A DNA stretch of 64,000 bases from Haematococcus lacustris (Eukaryota > Chlorophyta > Chlorophyceae > Chlamydomonadales > Haematococcaceae). Position numbers and translations under genes: made by a program. Of the stretch, positions 20,701 through 30,039 are shown piece after piece (position 1 is the first letter of the stretch; each line of letters begins with the position of its first letter). The DNA lies in the NCBI GenBank assembly GCA_030144725.1, contig JASKMD010000031.1:4189852-4253851 (forward strand), read 5' to 3'. The notes under the pieces were generated by a model, which ran no database searches, had not been told where the DNA came from, and worked only from the letters and a program-made list of their open reading frames with translations.

Positions 20701-20906
20701 CCGCCCCGCCCCGCCCCGCCCCGCCCCGCCCCGCCCCGCCCCGCCCCGCCCCGCCCCGCCCCGCCCCGCCCCGCCCCGCCCCGCCCCGCCCCGCCCCGCC
20801 CCGCCCCGCCCCGCCCCGCCCCGCCCCGCCCCGCCCCGCCCCGCCCCGCCCCGCCCCGCCCCGCCCCGCCCCGCCCCGCCCCGCCCCGCCCTGCCCCGCC
20901 CCGCCC
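17783..20906. repeat. (CCCCG)n pentanucleotide array, about 3.1 kb
   Basis: Roughly 620 units with a single one-base deletion near 19861 and one C-to-T change in the last units. The minus strand is (GGGGC)n, which can form G-quadruplexes. The unit has no stop codon in any frame, so three minus-strand frames of over 1000 codons (Gly/Arg/Ala) stay open. They are not genes. Confidence 0.97.
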
Positions 20907-21009
20907 ACCCTGATTTGGTGCCATGCAGCAAGGCTAAAGCAAGGAGGTGCAGTTGGTCCTTGCTTGTTGTGCACATAGCATAGGTGGTGTCTGAGGCATG
21001 AGTCAATGT

Positions 21010-23963
21010 CAGGGTTCGACAGTTGGTGATACCTGGTCTAAGGGCGCCCTTAACTGATGTCAGGGTAAACTACGGGGACCCTTTTACACTGTTCATACCC
21101 CAAAAAATTTCGCCGGCCTGCGGCCGGCTTGAAGAGGCATGTTAGCTTACAGCAGCTAACAAGGAGGCTTCAAAGGTGTCCTCTGGGACACCACCTGCCT
21201 CCGTGCCAAACAAGGCCTCATCCACTTCATCACTTGACTCATGCTCGCACTCTTCTTGCTCGCTCTCTTCCCCCCATAAAGATTCTACCTCCTCCATATC
21301 CCCTTCTAGGTCTAGTGGCACATTAGGCTGCTCCACTTCAAGTGGTAGTGCCGCTTCAGATAGAGCTGCTAGGATGCCCTCGGGCTTCCCCGCTGCCTTC
21401 AACTTCAACATCTCATCCATAGCACTCGCTGCATGTGCAATCAAAGCCTCTTCCTTTTGGTAGCTGTGCTTGCTGGGCCCAATGAGCCTGATGCGCATGA
21501 GAGAGTCAACAGTGGCCAGCTTCAACCGGTTTGTGAGCCGGTGCTTGATGATGCGGTGGATGCTAAAGCCTCTCTCAACCACTGCAGTTTGCAATGGCAC
21601 GAGGAGCATGATCTGGGCTAACTGCATCATCAATGGAAAGTGCACATACCCCAGCTCCATCAGCTGCACCCATGCTGATTGCAATGTGACACTACGATTG
21701 GCCTGGACAACCCTCCACATCTCACGCTTGAAGAAAGTGAGCTGCTGGACCAAGCGAGCCACACCAGCAGTTCCCTCCACCCTAAACAACTGCTGCCTCT
21801 GACTTGCATTGCAGAAGTGCTTGACCAGCTCTTGCAGCTCTTGCTGGCCATAAGCAACCAACTCAGCGGCAACCATGCCAACATAGGAGCGTGGCACAAA
21901 GATTGCAAAACTGTTAAGGATGCTGGAGGGAAAGCGCTGATCTAGCTCACCAAGGACAGCTTGTGCCAATGACCTAAAGGATGACTGCATGCTTGACAAC
22001 TTGACGCCCCCTACTCTTATTGAGACAGAAACCCCATTGACAGCCCATGCACCAGCGCTAGAGAGAGTCCTCCTCATGCGAACAAAGCTGGTGCATGCCG
22101 TCAACGAAGACCTGATGAAAAGCTGCTCTAGGGCTGCCTTGGCAATAGCCACATGAGAGGCAAGCATGTGGGGCTCTAGAGCATCACTCTGGAACAGCTT
22201 GCTTAACTGCTCAAGTGGTTGCATCATGTCATGCAACAAATGCAGACCAGCAAGGGTGCGGAACTTTTGCAGCCTGGTCAACAAGCTCCTGCCCACTGCC
22301 CACTCAGGGTGTAGATTGAGGAAGCGGAGGAGAGTGTGGTAGTTGGCTACAAGCACACTGACACATTGCGCCCTGCTGAACCACCTAGTGCGGTTGAAGA
22401 TGGGGAACTTCAGCAGTGTGACACCCAATGGCTTGGCAAAAGCTTCCCACCTGCCCTGCCACTTGGGGGACTTGGCAAACAAACTATGTACCCCCTTCAA
22501 GGCACTATCAAGCTGCTGCATCAGGGGGCTCACACGAAAGGCATCCCCCACCACCAGTGCTGTGCGGTGTGCAACACAATGCACACCAACCATGTAGCTG
22601 ACATGTTGTTGCTGTAGTTTGGCAATGACCCCATTGTGAGCCCCCATGAAGGTGCTGGCACCATCAGAGCAGAAAGCCACAAGCTTGCCAACATCTAGGC
22701 TGAGGGTGTCAATCACACGCAGTATGACAGCTGTGATGTGCTCAGATGTGGCCCCCACCACTTTGACAGCGCATAAGAAAGAGGTGTGGTAGATAAAGGA
22801 GGACGGCTCCAGATAGCGCACGTAGAGGAGCAGGTGGTCCTCAGTTCCCACGTCCGTGCTGCTGTCAGCTAACAAGCTGAAATAGGGGCTGGCTCGTACA
22901 GCTGCTAGCTGTTGAGTGAGGAGGGTTTGGCTGATAGAGTAAAGGGCGGCATTGAAGTAACGGGTGGCACTGAAGTCATGCGGCATAGCTGGTGCCCCAC
23001 TGTGAGTGGCAAACTGGAGGTGGGCTGCAAAGGACATGGCTGAATGGCCCCACAACACCATGAAGAGGGCTGCCAGCACCATGCGGCGGTAGGTGCCTTG
23101 GACCACTGTTGTTGTTGCAGCCTTCACAGCTGCTTTGATGGAGCCGGCACCCCCCCCAGCACGCTGTGCCATGCCGATGGCTTCTGAGTGGGCCTTGCTC
23201 TTGGCGTGTTGGGCCAGCTCCGCCTCACACGTCACAGCCCCACCACCACCACTCGCCTTTGCGAATAGGGATGAGTTGGGCTTGTGCTCCAAGCAAGTGG
23301 AGCAGTGGGCTTGGGGGGTGCCTTTCTCGTTGCATCCGCCACTGAACCTGCACCATGGGTACTTCGCTTGCAACTCCTTCTGCTTAGCCTCAGTCATTGC
23401 GGTCTTGTGGCCTCTGCGGATGCTGGAAGGTGCTGGCTCTTGGTCAATGAGAATAGGATCGTCTGGGCTAAGGCTGTCCACTGGCTGCGGGGTGGACGGA
23501 GCCGAAGAGGCTGGGCTGGAAGGGGATGGGCTTGGTGGGCGCATTGGGCTGACAAGGCCAGTTTCGTCTGGGAAGGTGGGATTGCGGGCTGCGTGGTCTG
23601 CGCGGTTCAAGGAGTTAACATGAAGTTAACATGTGAACGCGGAGATGTCAACGTCGAAGATGTCAACGATGCGATGGTACCCACCAAGCGCCATCTGAAT
23701 TGTCATCTGCCGCTGGTCCGACGGAGTCTGCCTTACTCTCTTGCCTGGCTTTCCCATAATGCAGCCGTGAGTTAGGTTTGAGTATGGCAGAAATGTACGG
23801 GCGCCACTAAGAATAACAGGCGCCCGTAGATAGCCCGTGAACTCCCCCCCGTAACCATATTTTTGAAAATCACGGGCCCCCGTACTGGGCCTTCGGCCCA
23901 GTTACGGGGGCCCTCGCCAAAATGGGTCAAAAGTACGGGCCCCGTACGGGGGGTCGAACCCTG
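21010..23963 (-). mobile_element. hAT transposon, copy 1
   Basis: The ends carry the inverted repeat CAGGGTTCGAC. The 8-bp target duplication GTCAATGT is at 21002-21009 and 23964-23971, as expected of hAT elements. Within 200 bp of the transposase 5' end are GC-rich palindromes (for example CTGGGCCTTCGGCCCAG and GTACGGGCCCCGTAC), typical of subterminal binding sites. A matching unoccupied site is present around 25430-25760. Confidence 0.95.
21142..23757 (-). CDS. hAT-family transposase, copy 1
   Basis: The main exon (21142-23597) encodes a hAT-type transposase. Near its N-terminus is a Cys/His cluster (C-x4-C, H-C-x2-C). The RNase H-like core carries LADSSTDVG and FCSDGASTFMGAHNG with VHCVAHRTAL. 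The C-terminal dimerisation region has LLVPLQTAVVERGFSIHRI, and the tail is acidic. The first ATG in this frame is at 23544. A better start may be the ATG at 23755-23757: 43 codons, then a 33-nt GT-AG segment (23598-23630), joined in phase to the main exon, giving about 860 residues. The element is probably autonomous. It differs from copy 2 by about ten residues. Confidence 0.88.
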
Positions 23964-24295
23964 GTCAATGTGTTGTTGTGGTGGTGGTGTGTTGTTGAGG
24001 TGTTGTTGTGTTGTGTGGTGTTGCCATCTTGCATGAATGCATGTGCTTAGCATTAGCGAAACATGTCTTTTGTAGTCGTGTTGCAAGGCGTTTGAGCAAT
24101 GAGACTTGTGTTGCTGCCAGTGCGTATGTTTTTTGGTGGTGTGGTGTACCACTAAGCACAAACTAATGATTGTAAGACATGACATGGCAGGTTTGCACGT
24201 GCAAGGTGTCTGTCTTGATGGCTTGGATGACATGCACATCAGTTGCTGCAATGAGACGATCAGAATTCATACTGTGGTGAGAATGTAAAATGACC

Positions 24296-24430
24296 CTCCA
24301 TGACGACCCTCCACAGGGTCGGTAGGACCCTGCCCAGGGTCGGTAGGACTCTGCTCCGGGTCGGCAGGATCCTGTACAGGGTCCTATGACCCTGTGCAGG
24401 GTCCTACGACCCTGTGTGGCATCCTACCGA
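24296..24430. repeat. GACCCTG dyad minisatellite
   Basis: Five to six units related to GACCCTGTGCAGGGTC and its complement with CTACC/GGTAG spacers, the same array type as in E1. It directly abuts the CACTC terminus at 24431. Confidence 0.85.
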
Positions 24431-24712
24431 CACTCGTGCAAATTAGTGGTTGGCTGGCTTGTAAAGCTTGGGAGTTAAGGCCTAGAACTTGGCATGTTGT
24501 TTGATGGGACCAAGGGGATGACAAGACTCTCTTGGGCTAAAGTGTAATTCTCACTCGGTGTCGAGTTCTTGGTGTTGGGCTGTGACCCTGATTTTGGCAG
24601 CATTTTGGGTAAGGGAGTTGGCACCGAGTGACCAAAGTGACTTTTCATGAAATGTGAGCATGAGTGGTTATAAAGGGTGTGTACAGCTGCCCAACCTAGT
24701 AGGTGGCATGCC
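24431..24712 (+). mobile_element. Partial E1-like element (left end only)
   Basis: Starts CACTCGTGCAAATTAGTGG and stays similar to 913-1181 of E1 through CCAAAGTGACTTTTCATG and CCCAACCTAGTAGGTGGCATG. No matching right terminus was found downstream, so the copy is truncated or its other end lies beyond a later rearrangement. Confidence 0.65.
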
Positions 24713-25429
24713 TAAGTCCCAGCCTAAGGTTACAAAATAACCAGGCTGCATGGAGGCATTCATGAAAGTTTCGCAGAGGAATTGCAAAGGAAGCAAAGGA
24801 ACTGCGAGGGAGTTCACACTGCCCCGCCACGCTGGCATGCTGCATAATGGCAACCAGGAGCAGCCAGGACCAGCGAACAGGAAAACGTCGCCACGAGCTA
24901 GACGGCCATCACTAGCCAGGAGCCTTCGAGCATTCGCGACCAGCCATAGCAATTAGGTCTGGCGAAAGGATTAGGAGGCAACGACAAAAAAGGCCAGGAG
25001 GTGCAACGATGTAGCGACGCAGCGATGCAGCAAAAGAAATGCAGGAGGTGCAGCTAGGAGGCGCAACCAGGACATGTTGCATGGAGCCTTTGTGACGGAG
25101 TAGAGGAGTGGACAGGGGGAGTGGAGGAGCCCAGATAAGCGGTCGAGAGCCATGAAAAAGAAAACGAAGTTGGGCGCAAAAGGAGAAGACGAAGAAGGAG
25201 AAGACGAAGCTGGACGCAGAAGCTAGGAGCCAAATGCGTGAACTTAGAGCAGCTAGGAAGCGCATCCCATGGTGCTAGCAGCAATGAGCAAGCAGAAGCA
25301 AAGCGTGCGTGGCACCCTCCCCTTCCATGCTCCCCTAACTAGCAAATGGTGAATGGTTTATCTTGCCGTCATGCGACTCCAAAAGAAGACGAAGAAGGAG
25401 AAGACAGGAAGGCAATGTGCTTAGCAGTC
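24713..25429. other. Repeat-derived DNA without a recognised gene
   Basis: Contains AAGAAGACGAAGAAGGAGAAG-like simple sequence on both sides of a CAGCTAGGAGGCGCA-rich stretch similar in style to E2 interior sequence. No coding features. Confidence 0.4.
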
Positions 25430-25760
25430 CCATAATGAGGTGTTAACCCATAGCAATGAGGTGTAGCCAATCCTTGTGGTTGTGCACGTGGCATAGGTGG
25501 TGAGTAAGGCATGAGTCGTTGTGTTGTTGTTGTTGTAGTGGTATTGTGTTGTGGTGTTGTCATCTTGCATCAATGCATGTGCCTTGCATCAACAATACAT
25601 GTCGTTTGTGGTGGTGTTGCAAGGTGTTTGGGCGTCGTTGCATAAGTTGTGTAGTGGTGTTGCGAGGTGTTCGGGCGACAATGCATACATTTTGCAGTGG
25701 TGTTGCGGGGTGTTGCAAGGTGTATGGGCGTAACGACTTGTACTTTGCAGAACCTGTGCG
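25430..25760 (+). repeat. Paralogue of the hAT copy 1 target site, unoccupied
   Basis: The order GTGCACGTGGCATAGGTGG, GGCATGAGTC, GTTGTTGTTG-rich tract, CATCTTGCATCAATGCATGTG matches the two flanks of hAT copy 1 (20975-21009 and 23972-24050) joined without the element. It acts as an internal empty-site control. Confidence 0.75.
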
Positions 25761-25884
25761 AGGTGTTTGTGCAAGGTGGTTAAGCGTTGAGACTTGTCTT
25801 ATGTCTTATGTGCGAGGTGTTGAGAGGTACTGCAACGTTAAGACATGTACCTTAACATAAACTTGCCCATAGGATGCCAAACAA

Positions 25885-25966
25885 GGTCGTAGGACTCTGC
25901 AAACAGCCTGAAGGACCCTGCAAACGAGGTTGGTAGGACCCTGCACAGGGTCGCAGGACCCTGCAA
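25885..25966. repeat. Short GACCCTG-type minisatellite
   Basis: Three to four diverged units, GGACCCTGCACAGGGTCG being the clearest. It forms the left flank of hAT copy 2. Confidence 0.7.
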
Positions 25967-28918
25967 CAGGGTTCGACAGTTGGTGATACCTAGTCTAAGG
26001 GCGCCCTTAACTGATGTCAGGGTAAACTACGGGGACCCTATACACTCTTCATACCCCAAAAAATTTTGCCGGCCTGCGGCCGGCTTGGAAGAGGCGTGTT
26101 AGCTTACAGCAGCTAACAAGGAGGCTTCGAAGGTGTCCTCTGAGACAACACCTGCCTCCGTGCCAAACAAGGCCTCATCCACTTCATCACTTGACTCATG
26201 ATCGCACTCTTCTTGCTCGCTCTCTTCCCCCCATAGAGATTCTACCTCCTCCATATCCCCTTCTAGGTCTAGGGGCACATTAGGTTGCTCAACTTCAAGT
26301 GGTAGTGCCGCTTCAGATAGAGCTGCTAGGATGCCCTCAGGCTTCCCCGCTGCCTTCAACTTCAAGATCTCATCCATAGCACTCGCTGCATGTGCAATCA
26401 AAGCCTCTTCCTTTTGGTAGCTATGCTTGCTGGGCCCAATGAGCCTGATGCGCATGAGAGAGTCAACAGTGGCCAGCTTCAACCGGTTTGTGAGCCGGTG
26501 CTTGATGATGCGGTGGATGCTAAAGCCTCTCTCAACCACTGCAGTTTGCAATGGCACGAGGAGCATGACCTGAGCTAACTGCATCATCAATGGGAAGTGC
26601 ACATACCCCACCTCCATCAACTGCACCCATGCTGATTGCAATGTGACACTACGATTGGCCTGGACAACCCTCCACATCTCACGCTTGAAGAAAGTGAGCT
26701 GCTGGACCAAGCGAGCCACACCAGCAGTTCCCTCCACCCTAAACAACTGCTGCCTCTGACTTGCATTGCAGAAGTGCTTGACCAGCTCTTGCAGCTCTTG
26801 CTGGCCATAAGCAACCAACTCAGCGGCGACCATGCCAACATAGGAGCGTGGCACAAAGATTGCAAAACTGTTAAGGATGCTTGAGGGAAAGCGCTGATCT
26901 AGCTCACCAAGGACAGCTTGTGCCAATGACCTAAAGGATGATTGCATGCTTGACAGTTTGACGCCCCCTACTCTTATTGAGACAGAAACACCATTGACAG
27001 CCCATGCACCAGCGCTAGAGAGAGTCCTCCTCATGCGAACAAAGCTGGTGCATGATGTCAACGAAGACCTGATGAAAAGCTGCTCTAGGGCTGCCTTGGC
27101 AATAGCCACATGAGAGGCAAGCATGTGAGGCTCTAGAGCATCACTCTGGAACAGCTTGCTTAACTGCTCAAGTGGTTGCATCATGTCATGCAACAAATGC
27201 ACACCAGCAAGGGTGCGGAACTTCTGCAGCCTGATCAACAAGCTCCTGCCCACTGCCCACTCAGGGTGTAGATTGAGGAAGCGGAGGAGAGTGTGGTAGT
27301 TGGCTACAAGCACACTGACACATTGCGCCCTGCTAAACCACCTAGTGCGGTTGAAGATGGGGAACTTCAGCAGTGTGACACCCAATGGCTTGGCAAAAGC
27401 TTCCCACCTGCCCTGCCACTTGGGGGACTTGGCAAACAAACTATGTACCCCCTTGAAGGCACTATCAAGTTGCTGCATCAGGGGGCTCACACGAAAGGCA
27501 TCCCCCACCACCAGTGCTGTGCGGTGTGCAACACAATGCACACCAACCATGTAGCTGACATGTTGTTGCTGTAGTTTGGCAATGACCCCATTGTGAGCCC
27601 CCATGAAGGTGCTGGCACCATCAGAGCAGAAAGCCACAAGCTTGCCGACATCTAGGCTGAGGGTGTCAATCACACGCAGTATGACAGCTGTGATGTGCTC
27701 AGATGTGGCCCCCACCACTTTGACAGCGCATAAGAAAGAGGTGTGGTAGATAAAGGAGGACGGCTCCAGATAGCGCACGTAGAGGAGCAGGTGGTCCTCA
27801 GTTCCCACGTCCGTGCTGCTGTCAGCTAACAAGCTGAAATAGGGGCTGGCTCGTACAGCTGCTAGCTGTTGAGTGAGGAGGGTTTGGCTGATAGAGTAAA
27901 GGGCGGCATTGAAGTAACGGGTGGCACTGAAGTCATGCGGCATAGCTGGTGCCCCACTGTGAGTGGCAAACTGGAGGTGGGCTGCAAAGGACATGGCTGA
28001 ATGGCCCCACAACACCATGAAGAGGGCTGCCAGCACCATGCGGCGGTAGGTGCCTTGGACCACTGTTGTTGTTGCAGCCTTCACAGCTGCTTTGATGGAG
28101 CCGGCACCCCCCCCAGCACGCTGTGCCATGCCGATGGCTTCTGAGTGGGCCTTGCTCTTGGCGTGTTGGGCCAGCTCCGCCTCACACGTCACAGCCCCAC
28201 CACCACCACTCGCCTTTGCGAATAGGGATGAGTTGGGCTTGTGCTCCAAGCAAGTGGAGCAGTGGGCTTGGGGGGTGCCTTTCTCGTTGCATCCGCCACT
28301 GAACCTGCACCATGGGTACTTCGCTTGCAACTCCTTCTGCTTAGCCTCAGTCATTGCGGTCTTGTGGCCTCTGCGGATGCTGGAAGGTGCTGGCTCTTGG
28401 TCAATGAGAATAGGATCGTCTGGGCTAAGGCTGTCCACTGGCTCCGGGGTGGACGGAGCCGAAGAGGCTGGGCTGGAAGGGGATGGGCTTGGTGGGCGCA
28501 TTGGGCTGACAAGGCCAGTTTCGTCTGGGAAGGTGGGATTGCGGGTTGCGTGGTCTGCGCGTTCAAGGAGTTAACATGAAGTTAACATGTGAACGCGGAG
28601 ATGTCAACGTCGAAGATGTCAACGATGCGATGGTACCCACCAAGCGCCATCTGAATTGTCATCTGCCGCTGGTCCGACGGAGTCTGCCTTACTCTCTTGC
28701 CTGGCTTTCCCATAATGCAGCCGTGAGTTAGGTTTGAGATGGCAGAAATGTACGGGCGCCACTAAGAATAACAGGCGCCCGTAGATAGCCCGTGAACTCC
28801 CCCCCGTAACCATTTTTTTGAAAATCACGGGCCCCCGTACTGGGCCTTCGGCCCAGTTACGGGGGCCCTCGCCAAAATGGGTCAAAAGTACGGGCCCCGT
28901 ACGGGGGGTCGAACCCTG
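25967..28918 (-). mobile_element. hAT transposon, copy 2
   Basis: Nearly identical to copy 1 over its whole length, with the same CAGGGTTCGAC termini. The 8 bp on the left (CCCTGCAA) and on the right (GTGTGTAC) do not match, so no target duplication is visible. The copy may have been rearranged after insertion. Confidence 0.93.
26099..28713 (-). CDS. hAT-family transposase, copy 2
   Basis: Same protein as copy 1 with about ten substitutions, no internal stop and the same end point. The first ATG of the main frame is at 28501. The alternative 5' exon (28587-28713) is intact. The segment between the exons is 32 nt here (28555-28586) instead of 33, and the one-base difference lies wholly inside the proposed intron, so the spliced frame is unchanged. 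Without splicing, the frame upstream of 28501 differs between the two copies. Confidence 0.87.
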
Positions 28919-29245
28919 GTGTGTACGACACTCATGGCACATGGCAGCAGTATGGCAACGCAATCCGTGGAGCGTGAGCTGGTGAGCATGACAAGCAGCA
29001 GCTGCAGCCTCACCTGGAGGTGCACTACCTTGCCTGCTCTGCATCCAATGCCTGCCCCTTTAGAGTCCCTGCGGCAGCTGCAGAAGCATGGGGCAGGCAT
29101 GTTCATGGAGCTGCCAGCTGTGCTTGAGCTCATGTCCATGCGCATCTACAGCGATGCCATTACCGGCGTGGACTTGCTTGACTTTGCACGACGACTGCCA
29201 GAGCTGCGCAAGGAGATTAGGCGTGAGGAGGCAATGGCGGCTTGA
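28919..29245 (+). pseudogene. Orphan coding-like fragment
   Basis: An open frame that begins in the end of hAT copy 2 and runs to a TGA at 29243-29245. Its last 60 residues (LESLRQLQKHGAG to RKEIRREEAMAA) have ordinary amphipathic, charged composition, unlike the repeat frames around it. No family is recognised. It may be an exon remnant of a gene cut by the transposon, or chance. Confidence 0.3.
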
Positions 29246-30039
29246 GCGTATCGGACAGCAAAGGCGGAGATGACAACAGCAGCAGAAGACAGGGTGGGGC
29301 AGGTGGTGCTGAGGGTGGGGGAGCATCACGGGGAAGCAAAGGCTGGCAGCGGCTTACGCTCTTACCTTCAAATAACTAGGATGTGAGGAAGCACCTGAAG
29401 AGCGTTGCTATGGCTCATGTTTGTAACGCACAAGCCGCCCTGCATGGGGAGGAGCACGATGCAGGTGCAGGTGTTGGTGTGCCACCCCCACAGCAGCTAG
29501 CAGCTCGTCCTGGTGTAGGCCCTAGGTTGCTCAACCCCCAGGGTGCTGCTACAGCTGGGGAGTAGCAGGGGGCAGCAGTCGCCGTGTCAGAGATGATCAC
29601 GAGCTCGCCTCAAAGACGCAGATGGGGCATGAGGGCATACCTCGGGTGTTGTGACACCGTTTGGGGCCTTGCAGAGTGGCCAAGTCATCATTAATTAGTC
29701 AATAGGGGTCAGTCACCAAGGGATCAAGCATCGCCTCCAAGCTCCAGCCTTGTGTGTTCTTGAGGAGGGCGGTCACAACGGTTCAGTCGCCATGGGAGCC
29801 AACCTCTCTGCAGCGACCGTCCCCGACTCGTTGCAGGTGCTACACCCATCTTCTACCCGCTTTGAGGTTCATACACTGCTATCAGGCATGTAGTGCCAAA
29901 GGTAGCGGGCAGGGGCGGACCTTGCGCGGCTGATCTCGACGTGAGTGCTGAGGCGATATTCTGCCTGGTGCCGTTGCGTGTGTCGCGCAGTCCAAGAAAC
30001 CAAAGTCAGGTTTGGTCTGCGGCGCAGAGCTATGGGGCA
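29246..30039. other. Intergenic, upstream region of the secreted-protein gene
   Basis: No gene supported. Frames of 60-80 codons occur without motifs. The 150 bp before 30040 should hold the promoter and 5' leader of the next gene, but no TATA-like element stands out. Confidence 0.45.

Noticed and set aside
17704..21006. Minus-strand frames of over 1000 codons, Gly/Arg/Ala repeats
   Set aside because: The CCCCG unit contains no stop in any frame, so the frames are a by-product of the array. There is no non-repetitive coding sequence at either end.
23093..23775. Plus-strand frames of up to 176 codons opposite the hAT transposase
   Set aside because: They are antisense to a well-supported coding frame, and the counterpart at 28050-28579 is present only because the elements are copies.
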